64,000 bases of DNA, from positions 1 to 64,000 of the forward strand of contig NZ_CP081964.1 in NCBI RefSeq assembly GCF_019844075.1, written 5' to 3'. The DNA is from Curtobacterium sp. TC1 (GTDB taxonomy: Bacteria; Actinomycetota; Actinomycetes; Actinomycetales; Microbacteriaceae). The notes under the pieces were generated by a model. It saw only the letters and a program-made list of their open reading frames with translations, was not told the DNA's origin and made no database searches. The position numbers were made by a program, and so were the translations under genes. How positions within the stretch are numbered: the stretch's first letter is position 1; each line of letters begins with the position of its first letter. This document shows, one piece after another, positions 38,815-47,378 of this stretch.

Positions 38815-38936
38815 TGTTCGTCCGGTGGCAGATCCGGGGCTCGTCATCAGCATGCATCTCGCAACGCTAGGAGTCCGGCGGCGTTGTGGGAATCAACCTT
38901 GCGATGGCAATGATCGTTCACGAGTTGGGTGGGGTG

Positions 38937-39377
38937 ATGAGCGAACCCATCGTCACGCCGCTCGGCTTCGCGCACGTGCGCCTCACGGTCACCGACATCC
39001 ACCGCAGCAAGGCCTTCTACGAGCAGCTGTTCGGCATGCCGCCCGGCAGTGACTTCAGCGACCAGATCGACGACCCGACGATCCACGACGACCCGTGGCG
39101 GACCTACGGCGGGTGCTCGTTCACGTTCGGTGGGCAGACACTCGGCCTGCGACCGGTCGCCCCCGCCGAGGACCGGTTCGATCCCAACCGAGTCGGTCTC
39201 GACCACGTGTCGTTCCGCGTCGGGTCCGTCGACGACCTGCACGCCGCCGTCGAGCGGCTGGACGCGGCCGGCATCGAACACGGCGACGTCACCGACCTGC
39301 CGCCGTTCGGGCTGGTGATCCTGTCCGTGCAGGACCCCGACGACGTCAACCTGGAGTTCGCGGCGCCGCGGCCCTGA
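38937..39377 (+). CDS. VOC/glyoxalase-family protein
   Basis: A 146-residue single-domain vicinal-oxygen-chelate protein: FAHVRLTVTDIHRSKAFYEQLFG at the N-terminus (metal-ligand His), GLDHVSFRVGSVDDL in the second module and DPDDVNLEF at the end (ligand Glu). Substrate cannot be predicted. I start at ATG 38937 (MSEPIVTPLG); an in-frame GTG at 38886 would add 17 residues. It precedes an SDR gene by 106 bp. Confidence 0.85.
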   Translation: MSEPIVTPLGFAHVRLTVTDIHRSKAFYEQLFGMPPGSDFSDQIDDPTIHDDPWRTYGGCSFTFGGQTLGLRPVAPAEDRFDPNRVGLDHVSFRVGSVDDLHAAVERLDAAGIEHGDVTDLPPFGLVILSVQDPDDVNLEFAAPRP

Positions 39378-39483
39378 GCCTCGGTGCGCTGGTGTCCGCT
39401 TGCCGCGTCCGTCACCCGGACCTCCAGGTGCCCCGGAAGCGGGGAGCGTTGCCTGATCGCGTCAGATCTCAGGAGGAGACAGC

Positions 39484-40302
39484 ATGAGCAAGACCTGGTT
39501 CATCACCGGAGCGTCGAAGGGCTTCGGCCGCGAGTGGGCGGAAGCGGCACTCGAGCGCGGGGACTCCGTCGCCGGGACCGCGCGCAACCCCGACGACGTG
39601 CACGACCTCGTCGACCAGTACCCGGACACGTTCCTCGCACTGCAGCTCGACGTGACCGACCGTGCCGCGGACTTCGCGGCCGTGCAGCGTGCGGCGGAGC
39701 ACTTCGGTTCGCTCGACGTCGTCGTCAACAACGCCGGCTACGGCCACTTCGGCATGGTCGAGGAGCTCACCGAGGACGAAGTGCGCGCGCAGCTCGAGAC
39801 GAACCTGTTCGGTGCGCTCTGGGTCACCCAGGCGGCGCTGCCGATCATGCGCGAGCAGGGGTCCGGGCACGTCATCCAGGTGTCGAGCATCGGCGGGATC
39901 AGCGCGTTCCCGACGGTCGGGGCCTACCACGCGTCGAAGTGGGCGCTCGAGGGGATCTCGCAGTCGCTGTCCCAGGAGGTCGCGGGCTTCGGCATCCACG
40001 TCACCCTCGTCGAGCCCGGCGGGTTCTCGACGGACTGGTCCGGTCCGTCCTCGAAGCACAGCGAGGAGATCGCCGCCTACGCCGACGTGCGCGAGGCCGC
40101 GTCCAAGCGCCCGTCCGCCGCCGACCCGGGCAAGCCCGAGGCGACCCGGTCGGCGATCCTGAAGGTCGTCGACGCCGAGCAGCCACCCCTGCGCGTCTTC
40201 TTCGGCAAGGCGCCGCTCGGCATCGCGGAGCGTGACTACGAGTCGCGGTTGGCGACCTGGCGCGAGTGGCAGCCGGTGTCGGAGGAGGCGCACGGCTCCT
40301 GA
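39484..40302 (+). CDS. Short-chain dehydrogenase/reductase
   Basis: A 272-residue classical SDR: cofactor motif TGASKGFG near 8-15, NNAGYG, catalytic Ser in VSSIGG and YHASK. The start has an excellent AGGAGGAG ribosome binding site. The substrate is unknown; it may be co-expressed with the VOC gene. Confidence 0.92.
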   Translation: MSKTWFITGASKGFGREWAEAALERGDSVAGTARNPDDVHDLVDQYPDTFLALQLDVTDRAADFAAVQRAAEHFGSLDVVVNNAGYGHFGMVEELTEDEVRAQLETNLFGALWVTQAALPIMREQGSGHVIQVSSIGGISAFPTVGAYHASKWALEGISQSLSQEVAGFGIHVTLVEPGGFSTDWSGPSSKHSEEIAAYADVREAASKRPSAADPGKPEATRSAILKVVDAEQPPLRVFFGKAPLGIAERDYESRLATWREWQPVSEEAHGS

Positions 40303-40308
40303 GCGACC

Positions 40309-40980
40309 TCAGCTGATGATGTTGACCGCGCGCGAGATGACCAGGGCCAGCAGGATGAACCCGCCGAGTGCCTGGTAGGCCATGATCATCTTCGCGCGGA
40401 CGGTCATCGGCATGGTGTCGGTGGGGCTGAACGCCACCATGTTCGTCATCGCGACGTAGAGGTAGTCGAGGTAGACCGGACGCCACGCGGCGGTCCTCGG
40501 GTCGGTCTCCTGCGGGAACTGGAAGTCGGCCTCGGCAGTCGCCCACAGCTCGGGACGACGACGAGCCACCGGCCCGCCCCGGTCGAGCTCCCAGTACACG
40601 AGCCCGAACGCGATGATGGTGCTCAACCACACCTGAAGGGCGGTGAGCAGGACGGTACCGCCGTCGGCGTGGCCACCGAGGAGCAGCTCGATCGTCCGGA
40701 TCACGGTCAGCTGGTTCGCGACGGTGAGCAGGATCGCCAACGAGATGGACACCCACCGCGACCAGGTCGTCTCGCGGGTCAGTCGTCGCGGGTTGAAGAC
40801 GACGAGCGGGGACAGCAGCAGGACGCCGAGCACCGGGACCACCCACGACGGGATGAACAGCACCTCGCTCGGCAGGAACAGGCTGAGCCCGAGGTTCGCC
40901 AGGATGGCGATCGCCACCGGTGCGCGGTGCTCGTGGCGGTGTCGGGTCCTGGTCGGGGTCACGGTGTGAGTGTCGCGCAT
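40309..40980 (-). CDS. Multi-pass membrane protein, unknown
   Basis: A 223-residue protein with a His/Arg-rich N-terminus and about five or six hydrophobic segments (about 22-36, 45-62, 76-98, 110-130, 170-186, 198-218). The last two helices flank a TNMVAFSPTDTMPM loop that looks like a degenerate two-helix ion-channel pore without the TVGYG filter. Related DUF1345-type proteins have this shape, but I cannot name the family. It is convergent with the SDR gene, 6 bp apart. Confidence 0.65.
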   Translation of the reverse strand: MRDTHTVTPTRTRHRHEHRAPVAIAILANLGLSLFLPSEVLFIPSWVVPVLGVLLLSPLVVFNPRRLTRETTWSRWVSISLAILLTVANQLTVIRTIELLLGGHADGGTVLLTALQVWLSTIIAFGLVYWELDRGGPVARRRPELWATAEADFQFPQETDPRTAAWRPVYLDYLYVAMTNMVAFSPTDTMPMTVRAKMIMAYQALGGFILLALVISRAVNIIS

Positions 40981-41028
40981 GGGCCAGGCGCGGAGTTGAC
41001 CCGTGGCGGCGCGTCGGTTCGGGGCGCC

Positions 41029-41114
41029 CGAGGTTCCACAACACACCGCTCACGTCCGTCGAGGTTCCACAGCGGTCCGCTCAACGCGTCGGGGTTCCGA
41101 GATTTTGGAACCCC
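41029..41114. repeat. GTGGAACCTCG intergenic repeat locus B
   Basis: Direct repeats CGAGGTTCCAC at 41029-41039 and 41060-41070, and a variant CGGGGTTCC at 41090-41098 (period 30-31 bp). The third unit continues into a hairpin: GGGGTTCC (41091-41098), 8-nt loop, GGAACCCC (41107-41114). The hairpin lies 17 bp past the stop of the oxidase gene at 41131 and may be its terminator. No gene lies in 40981-41130. Confidence 0.6.
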
Positions 41115-41130
41115 GGGGGGGCGGGACGGT

Positions 41131-42459
41131 TCAGCGGGGGACGGGCGTCGCGAGCGAGAGCGGCTCGACCTCGGTGCCGAGCAAGCGCCCGGCCGCCCGC
41201 AGTCCGGACAGCAGCGCGCCGTGCACGGTCGCCGGGTCGTCGCCCCACGTGGCCTCGCCGGCGAGCTGCACCCGGCCGGACGGCGCACCGAGCCGGTCGT
41301 GGTCATCCGGCGACGCCCCGACGTGCAGGTACGAGTAGGAGCCGCGGGCGAACGGGTCGTCGGCCCACCGGGTGATCCGGAACGCCTCGGGTTCGGGGAC
41401 CGAGGGGCCGAACATCCGCCGCAGGCCGCCGATGCCCTCGTCCACGATCATCGCGTCGGGCAGGGTCTCGAGGCGCCGGGCCCCGGTCCCGCCGACCAGG
41501 GCGGCCAGCACGGGCGCTCCGGTCACGCGGGACATGTCGTACCAGGAGTGCCAGTCGACACCGGCAGGTCCCTGCTGGCGGACCACCCACGAATCACCCC
41601 AGAACCGTTCCGGGAACCGCAGGAACACCTTGTCGTAGACCCCCGTCCCGAGCCGGCCCATCGCACCGGTGACCGTCTCGGACAGCGGCGGGTCGAAGGT
41701 CACGTCACCGGCCTGCAGCACTCCGAGCGGCACGGTCACGACGACGTCGTCCGCCGTGACCGTCGAACCGTCCGCCAGCCCGACCACGACGCCCGTCGTG
41801 GACTGCGTCACCGATCGCACCACCGCGGACAGCCGGACGTCGAGCCCCTCGGCCAGGGCGGCTGCGTACTGGGCGTAGCCACCGGGGAACACCACCTCGT
41901 CGCCGGGGACGTGTTCCTCTTCGAGGCCGCGGGCGTCGAGGACGGTCACGGGTGCGCCGCAGAGGTCCTCGGAGCGGTGCGCCGTGTACTCGCGGACCCG
42001 CGCGGCTCGGTCGCCCTGCCACTGCAGGGACCGCAGCACGGTGTCGACGGCGGCCGCGTAGGTCGAGGGCGGCGGTGCGTGTGCGACGACGGCGTCCAGG
42101 GCGGCGTCGACGGTGTGCAGGTCCGCAACGAACGCCGAGGCCGAGGCCTCGGACAGCGGCGCCCCGGACGGGCCGTGCCACGCGATCGGCCGGCCGTCGA
42201 ACTGGAAGCTCCCGACGGTGAACTCGACGGTCTCGATGCCGAACCGGGGCGCCAGGGCCCAGAGCGGGTTGCCGTCGACGCCGTGGATCCACGAGGCGCC
42301 GAGGTCGACGGGCACGCCGATCTCGTCGTCGGTCCAGGTGCGGCCGCCGATCCGGTCGCGGGCCTCGAGCACGACCACCCGCTGGCCGTCGAGCGCGAGT
42401 GCCCGGGCAGCGGCGAGCCCGGAGACGCCGGCCCCCACGACCACCACGTCGGCGTCCAT
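41131..42459 (-). CDS. Flavin monoamine/polyamine oxidase
   Basis: A 442-residue FAD amine oxidase with VVVVGAGVSGLAAA, LEARDRIGGRTWTDD and LGASWIHG at the N-terminus and LAGEATWGDDPATVHGALLSG near the C-terminus, as in polyamine and spermine oxidases. It follows the DAO-type oxidase gene with a 1-nt overlap (TGATG). Its sequence differs from the putrescine oxidase at 31258, so it may act on spermidine, spermine or an acetylated or other amine. Confidence 0.88.
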   Translation of the reverse strand: MDADVVVVGAGVSGLAAARALALDGQRVVVLEARDRIGGRTWTDDEIGVPVDLGASWIHGVDGNPLWALAPRFGIETVEFTVGSFQFDGRPIAWHGPSGAPLSEASASAFVADLHTVDAALDAVVAHAPPPSTYAAAVDTVLRSLQWQGDRAARVREYTAHRSEDLCGAPVTVLDARGLEEEHVPGDEVVFPGGYAQYAAALAEGLDVRLSAVVRSVTQSTTGVVVGLADGSTVTADDVVVTVPLGVLQAGDVTFDPPLSETVTGAMGRLGTGVYDKVFLRFPERFWGDSWVVRQQGPAGVDWHSWYDMSRVTGAPVLAALVGGTGARRLETLPDAMIVDEGIGGLRRMFGPSVPEPEAFRITRWADDPFARGSYSYLHVGASPDDHDRLGAPSGRVQLAGEATWGDDPATVHGALLSGLRAAGRLLGTEVEPLSLATPVPR

Positions 42460-43823
42460 CAGTGGCCCCCGGTCAGCGGTGCCATCAGACGGGCGGCCAG
42501 GCTCGGACGCCCCGTCAGGGCCTCTTCGCGGTCGGCCAGGTCCGTCGCGACGAGCCCGGCGTTCGCCCCGAGGAACCGCAGGGGCTCCGGCTCCCAGTCC
42601 GGCGACCGGTGGTTCACCCACGGCAGCGCGGTCAGCGGCGAGGACACACCCCGCACGAGGTCGGCGAGCGTTCGCCCGGCCAGGTTCGTCGTGGAGAGTC
42701 CGTCGCCGACGTAGCCGCCAGCGGTGCCGACGTGCCCGTCCCAGGTCACGGACGCGCACCAGTCGCGCGGCACCCCGAGCGGGCCGCCCCACGTGTGGGT
42801 GATCGGTGCGTCGGCGACGGCGGGGAACAGCTCCACCAGGGACCGCCGCAGGTGCTCGAACACGCGCGGGACCCGGTCGTAGCCGGGGGTGATCGCCGAC
42901 CCCCAGTGGTAGCGGGCTCCGCGCCCGCCGAACGCCAGTCGGTCGTCCGCCGTGCGCTGCCCGTACACGAGCAGGTGGCGGTAGTCGGAGAACGTCTGCC
43001 CGTGCTCGAGTCCGATGCGGTCCCACACCGCCGCGGGCAGCGGTGCCGTCGCGATCATGAGCGAGTACAGCGGCAGGATCCGCCGCTTCGTCTGCTCCAG
43101 CTGCGCGCCGTACCCCTCGACCGCGATCACCACGGCGCCGGCCGTCACGGTGCCACGCGACGTGACCACACGCCCGCGATCCCAGGACGAGGCGGGCGTG
43201 TGCTCCGCGATCCGGACGCCCCGGGCCTCCAGGGCGGCCGCCAGGCCACGCACCAGCGCGGCGGGCTGCACCCGCGCGCAGTCCGGGGTCCACGCGACCC
43301 CCGCCGATCCGGCGGCGTCGCCGGGTCGGGCCGCGCGCCACGTCATGTCGTCGCCCCACTCGGCCGACGCGGCGACCTCGTCGTGCGCCGCGCGCTCCTG
43401 CACGGCGGAGCGTGCGTACAGGACGGTGCCGCCCTTCACGTAGTCGCAGTCGACCCCGGCTTCGGACGCTGCACGGCCGACCTCGTCGACGGTGTCGCGC
43501 ATCGCTGCGCGCAGCGCGAGTGCCGCGTCGCGGCCGTGCTCACGGGCGACGGAATCGGCGGACCGCGGGAACAGCGCCGAGCACCAGCCGCCGTTGCGTC
43601 CGGAGGCGCCGAACCCGGCGATCTCGCGTTCCAGGACGACGATCTGGAGGCCCGGGTCGGCCTGGTGCAGGTACCAGGCGGTCCAGAGACCCGTCAGTCC
43701 ACCGCCGACGATCGCGACGTCCGCGGTCGTGTCGCCGTCGAGCGGCGGCCGGAGCGCCAGGTCGTCGTGTCCGGTGGACGCGAGCTGGTCGAGCCAGAAC
43801 GAGACGCCCCGGTAGCCGCTCAC
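42459..43823 (-). CDS. DAO-family FAD-dependent oxidoreductase
   Basis: A 454-residue oxidoreductase with a dinucleotide fold at about 38-55 (VAIVGGGLTGLWTAWYL), FGASGRNGGWCS and a C-terminal GGYVGDGLSTTNLAGRTLADL segment, resembling gamma-glutamylputrescine oxidase PuuB and related amine oxidases. There is no gamma-glutamylputrescine synthetase in the window, so a free-amine substrate is as likely. Start is GTG 43823, 2 nt after the aminotransferase stop; it overlaps the next oxidase by 1 nt. Confidence 0.88.
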   Translation of the reverse strand: MSGYRGVSFWLDQLASTGHDDLALRPPLDGDTTADVAIVGGGLTGLWTAWYLHQADPGLQIVVLEREIAGFGASGRNGGWCSALFPRSADSVAREHGRDAALALRAAMRDTVDEVGRAASEAGVDCDYVKGGTVLYARSAVQERAAHDEVAASAEWGDDMTWRAARPGDAAGSAGVAWTPDCARVQPAALVRGLAAALEARGVRIAEHTPASSWDRGRVVTSRGTVTAGAVVIAVEGYGAQLEQTKRRILPLYSLMIATAPLPAAVWDRIGLEHGQTFSDYRHLLVYGQRTADDRLAFGGRGARYHWGSAITPGYDRVPRVFEHLRRSLVELFPAVADAPITHTWGGPLGVPRDWCASVTWDGHVGTAGGYVGDGLSTTNLAGRTLADLVRGVSSPLTALPWVNHRSPDWEPEPLRFLGANAGLVATDLADREEALTGRPSLAARLMAPLTGGH

Positions 43824-43825
43824 GG

Positions 43826-45280
43826 TCAGATCTTCGACGAGGCCTCGGACAGGACGCTCCGCAGGATCGACGTGATCTCGCGGAACTCCGGCTGCCCGAT
43901 GGTCAGCGGCGGAGCGAGCTGCACGACGGGGTCGCCGCGGTCGTCGGCCCGGCAGTACAGCCCGGCGTCGAACAGCGCCTTCGACAGGAAGCCGCGCAGC
44001 AGCCGCTCGGACTCGTCGTCGTCGAAGGTCGTCTTGGTGGCCTTGTCCTTGACGAGCTCGATGCCGTAGAAGTAGCCGTCGCCGCGGACGTCCCCGACGA
44101 TCGGCAGGTCCTTCAGGGTGTCGAGTTCGGCCTTGAACAGCGGGGCGTTCTGCCGCACGTTCGCGAGCAGGCCCTCTTCCTCGAAGATGTCGAGGTTCTC
44201 CATCGCGACGGCGGCGGACACCGGGTGCCCGCCGAACGTGTAGCCGTGGTAGAAGGTCGTGTCGCCCTTGGAGAACGGCTCGAAGAGCTTGTCGCTGATG
44301 ATCGTCGCGCCGATGGGGGAGTACCCCGAGGTCATCGCCTTCGCGCACGTGATCATGTCCGGCACGAAGTCGTAGGTGTCGCAGGCGAACATGGTGCCGA
44401 TCCGGCCGAAGGCGCAGATGACCTCGTCCGAGACGAGCAGCACGTCGTACTCGTCGCAGATCTCGCGCACCCGCTGGAAGTAGCCGGGCGGCGGGGTGAA
44501 GCAGCCGCCGGAGTTCTGCACCGGCTCGAGGAACACCGCCGCGACGGTGTCGGGGCCCTCGAACTCGATCATCTCGCGGATGCGCTCGGCCGCCCAGAAG
44601 CCGAACTGCTCCTCGGTGCCACCCGGGAAGCCCATCTCCTCGGCGCGGTAGTAGTTCGTGTTCGGCACCCGGAAGCCACCGGGTGTCAGGGGCTCGAACA
44701 TCTCCTTCATCGCCGGGATGCCGGTGATCGCCAGGGCACCCTGCGGAGTGCCGTGGTAGGCGACTGCTCGGGAGATCACCTTGTGCTTCATCGGCTTGCC
44801 CTGGAGTTTCCAGTAGTACTTCGCGAGCTTGAAGGCGGTCTCCACCGCCTCGCCGCCGCCCGTCGAGTAGAAGACCTTGTTGAGGTCGCCGGGGGCGTGC
44901 TCGGCCAGCCGGTCGGCGAGCTCGATGGCCGCCGGGTGCGCGTAGGACCAGATCGGGAAGAAGCTCAGCGTCTCCGCCTGCTTCGCGGCCATCTCGGCCA
45001 GGCGCTTCCGTCCGTGTCCGGCGGCGACGACGAACAGGCCGGAGAGTCCGTCGATGTAGCCCTTGCCGTGGCTGTCGTAGACGTGGTGGCCCTCGCCCCG
45101 GACCATGATCGGCACGTCGGCACCGGCCTGGTTCGCACCGTGCCGGGCGAAGTGCATCCACAGGTGGTCCCGGGACTTCCGCTGCAGGTCGGCGTCGTCG
45201 ACCGGGGCGAACGGGTCGTAGGACCCGAGGCGGTTGGACTGGCCGGTGGCCTGGCCGCTGGTCGTTTCGGAGATGGTCAT
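43826..45280 (-). CDS. Class III aminotransferase (putrescine/omega-amino acid type)
   Basis: A 484-residue PLP aminotransferase with HLWMHFARHG near the start, the STGGGEAVETAFKLAKYYW cofactor motif, VSDEVICAFGRIGT and PLP lysine Lys314 in ITCAKAMTSGYSP. These features match the omega-amine:pyruvate and putrescine aminotransferase group. It overlaps the Lrp gene by 4 nt and is 2 nt from the DAO oxidoreductase, making a four-gene Lrp-aminotransferase-oxidase-oxidase operon divergent from an aldehyde dehydrogenase. Confidence 0.9.
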   Translation of the reverse strand: MTISETTSGQATGQSNRLGSYDPFAPVDDADLQRKSRDHLWMHFARHGANQAGADVPIMVRGEGHHVYDSHGKGYIDGLSGLFVVAAGHGRKRLAEMAAKQAETLSFFPIWSYAHPAAIELADRLAEHAPGDLNKVFYSTGGGEAVETAFKLAKYYWKLQGKPMKHKVISRAVAYHGTPQGALAITGIPAMKEMFEPLTPGGFRVPNTNYYRAEEMGFPGGTEEQFGFWAAERIREMIEFEGPDTVAAVFLEPVQNSGGCFTPPPGYFQRVREICDEYDVLLVSDEVICAFGRIGTMFACDTYDFVPDMITCAKAMTSGYSPIGATIISDKLFEPFSKGDTTFYHGYTFGGHPVSAAVAMENLDIFEEEGLLANVRQNAPLFKAELDTLKDLPIVGDVRGDGYFYGIELVKDKATKTTFDDDESERLLRGFLSKALFDAGLYCRADDRGDPVVQLAPPLTIGQPEFREITSILRSVLSEASSKI

Positions 45281-45759
45281 CGCGTTCCCCAGTCGTAGAG
45301 CTGTTTGCGGAGTTGCAGGTAGACGAAGGTCTCGGTGCCGGCGACGCCCGGGATGGCCCGGATCGTGCCGTTGAGCAGTTCGATCAGGTCGTCGTCGTCC
45401 TCGCAGACGACCTCGACCATCAGGTCGAAGCTGCCGGCGGTCATGACGAGGTAGTCGACCGCCGGCAGCTGTTCGAGGGCATCGGCGACTGTTCGGGTGT
45501 CGCCGCTGACCCGGATGCCGATCATCGCCTGGCGGTGGAAGCCCAGTTGCATCGGGTCGGTGACCGCGACGATCTGCATGACGCCGGTCTCGGTGAGCTT
45601 CTGGACGCGCTGCCGGACCGCCGCCTCGCTGAGACCGACGGCCTTGCCGATCTCGCCGTACGGACGGCGGCCGTCCGCCTGGAGTTGTTCGATGATCCGC
45701 TTCGAGGTGTCGTCGATCGGTCCCGGACGTCGTGGTGCTGCCGCCATGCCGGACAGCAT
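45277..45759 (-). CDS. Lrp/AsnC-family regulator
   Basis: A 160-residue regulator with an N-terminal helix-turn-helix (IIEQLQADGRRPYGEIG, LSEAAVRQRVQKL) and a C-terminal RAM ligand-binding domain. It is the first gene of the amine-oxidase operon and divergent from an aldehyde dehydrogenase, the typical autoregulated layout. Start at ATG 45759 or ATG 45747 (MAAAPRR); no ribosome binding site decides between them. Confidence 0.9.
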   Translation of the reverse strand: MLSGMAAAPRRPGPIDDTSKRIIEQLQADGRRPYGEIGKAVGLSEAAVRQRVQKLTETGVMQIVAVTDPMQLGFHRQAMIGIRVSGDTRTVADALEQLPAVDYLVMTAGSFDLMVEVVCEDDDDLIELLNGTIRAIPGVAGTETFVYLQLRKQLYDWGTR

Positions 45760-45787
45760 GGCAGCGAGGTCCGGACGACGCAAGGGA

Positions 45788-45827
45788 TTCCGTTGTGAAC
45801 ACCGTGTTTCGCGACGATTTCCGTTGT
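45788..45827. promoter_or_regulatory. Direct repeats in the Lrp-aldehyde dehydrogenase gap
   Basis: TTCCGTTGT occurs at 45788-45796 and 45819-45827, exactly 31 bp apart, about three helical turns. This phased spacing fits cooperative Lrp/AsnC binding on one face of the DNA. Confidence 0.5.
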
Positions 45828-45879
45828 TACGGTTCTCCACAACCTCCGAATCCGTCTTCCGCACCGCCGGGATCCGTGT

Positions 45880-45885
45880 CAGGAT
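45880..45885 (+). promoter_or_regulatory. Putative -10 for leaderless aldehyde dehydrogenase mRNA
   Basis: CAGGAT ends 7 nt before ATG 45893; the match is weaker than the others in the window. Confidence 0.3.
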
Positions 45886-45892
45886 CACCGCC

Positions 45893-47347
45893 ATGTTGGA
45901 CACGACGGAACCGGTGACCACGACGCACGAGGTGCGCAACTTCGTCGGTGGCGCTCCTGTCGAGTCGAGCGCGGACACCCGGTTCGACCTGGTCGACCCC
46001 ACCACCGAGCAGGTCTACGGCACGTCGCCCGTGTCCACCGCTGCCGACGTCGACGCCGCGTTCACGAGCGCGAGCACCGCGTTCGCGACCTGGCGGCGCA
46101 CGACCCCCGGCGAACGGCAGCTCGCACTGTTCCGGATCGCGGACGCCGTGGAGCAGCGGGCGGAGGAGTTCGCGGACCTCGAGTCACTCGACACCGGCAA
46201 GCCCCGAGCCTCCCTGGTCGAGGACGAGATCCTGCTGTCCGTCGACCAGATCCGCTTCTTCGCCGGAGCCGCCCGCAACCTCGAGGGGCGCAGCGCCGGC
46301 GAGTACATGACCGACCACACCTCGTTCGTCCGGCGCGAGCCCATCGGTGTCGTGGCCCAGGTCACCCCGTGGAACTACCCGCTGAACATGGCGGTGTGGA
46401 AGTTCGCCCCGGCGCTCGCCGCGGGGAACACCACCGTGCTCAAGCCGAGCGACACCACTCCGCTCTCCACCCTGCTGCTCGCCGAGGTGGCCGCCGAGTT
46501 CCTGCCGCCGGGCGTGCTCAACGTCGTCGTCGGGGACCGCACCACCGGCGCCGCGATGATCGACCACCCCACCCCGCAGCTCGTGTCCATCACCGGCTCC
46601 GTCCGTGCCGGCACGGAGGTCGCCCGTGCCGCCGCCGGCGACCTCAAGCGCACCCACCTCGAGCTCGGCGGCAAGGCCCCCGTGATCGTGTTCGACGACG
46701 CCGACATCCCCGCCGCCGTCGCCGGCATCGTCGCCGCCGGGTTCTTCAACGCCGGGCAGGACTGCACCGCGGCCACCCGGTTGCTCGTGCAGGACGGCAT
46801 CCACGACGAGTTCGTGGCGGCGCTCGCCGCCTCGGCACGTGAGACCGCGACCACCGGCACCGACACCGCCACCCCGTACTTCGGTCCGGTGAACAACGCG
46901 AACCAGCTCGCCCAGGTCCGGTCCTTCCTCGACACGCTCCCCGACCACGCCACGATCGAGCTCGGCGGCGGGCGGCAGGGCGACGTCGGCTACTTCCACC
47001 AGGCCACGATCGTGTCCGGCCTGCGCCAGGACGACCGCATCGTGCAGCAGGAGGTGTTCGGCCCGGTCCAGACCGTGCAGCGGTTCTCGACCGAACAGCA
47101 GGCGCTCACGTGGGCGAACGACGTCGAGTACGGGCTCGCGAGCTCGGTGTGGACGACCGACCACTCGCGGGCGATGCGCTTCGCCCGCGACCTGGACTCC
47201 GGGTGCGTGTGGATCAACACCCACATCCCGATCGTCGCCGAGATGCCGCACGGCGGCTTCAAGCACTCCGGCTACGGCAAGGACCTGTCCCAGTACGGGT
47301 TCGACGACTACACCCGCATCAAGCACGTCATGTCCTACATCGGCTGA
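45893..47347 (+). CDS. Gamma-aminobutyraldehyde dehydrogenase-like aldehyde dehydrogenase
   Basis: A 484-residue aldehyde dehydrogenase: VTPWNYPLNMAVWK, catalytic Glu in LELGGKAPVIVFDDAD, catalytic Cys291 in NAGQDCTAATR, and the C-terminal PHGGFKHSGYGKDLSQYGFDDYTRIKHV typical of PatD-type gamma-aminobutyraldehyde dehydrogenases. This enzyme would link putrescine oxidase or aminotransferase products to GABA. It is 31 bp upstream of the PotABCD genes, so uptake and oxidation are probably co-expressed. Confidence 0.9.
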   Translation: MLDTTEPVTTTHEVRNFVGGAPVESSADTRFDLVDPTTEQVYGTSPVSTAADVDAAFTSASTAFATWRRTTPGERQLALFRIADAVEQRAEEFADLESLDTGKPRASLVEDEILLSVDQIRFFAGAARNLEGRSAGEYMTDHTSFVRREPIGVVAQVTPWNYPLNMAVWKFAPALAAGNTTVLKPSDTTPLSTLLLAEVAAEFLPPGVLNVVVGDRTTGAAMIDHPTPQLVSITGSVRAGTEVARAAAGDLKRTHLELGGKAPVIVFDDADIPAAVAGIVAAGFFNAGQDCTAATRLLVQDGIHDEFVAALAASARETATTGTDTATPYFGPVNNANQLAQVRSFLDTLPDHATIELGGGRQGDVGYFHQATIVSGLRQDDRIVQQEVFGPVQTVQRFSTEQQALTWANDVEYGLASSVWTTDHSRAMRFARDLDSGCVWINTHIPIVAEMPHGGFKHSGYGKDLSQYGFDDYTRIKHVMSYIG

Positions 47348-47378
47348 CCCCGATCCTTCCGAAGCAGCAGGAGGCACC

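Noticed and set aside
41029..41114. 31-bp spaced direct repeats considered as a small CRISPR
   Set aside because: Only two or three short repeats, diverged, no array, no cas genes, and the same words occur at other gene ends.
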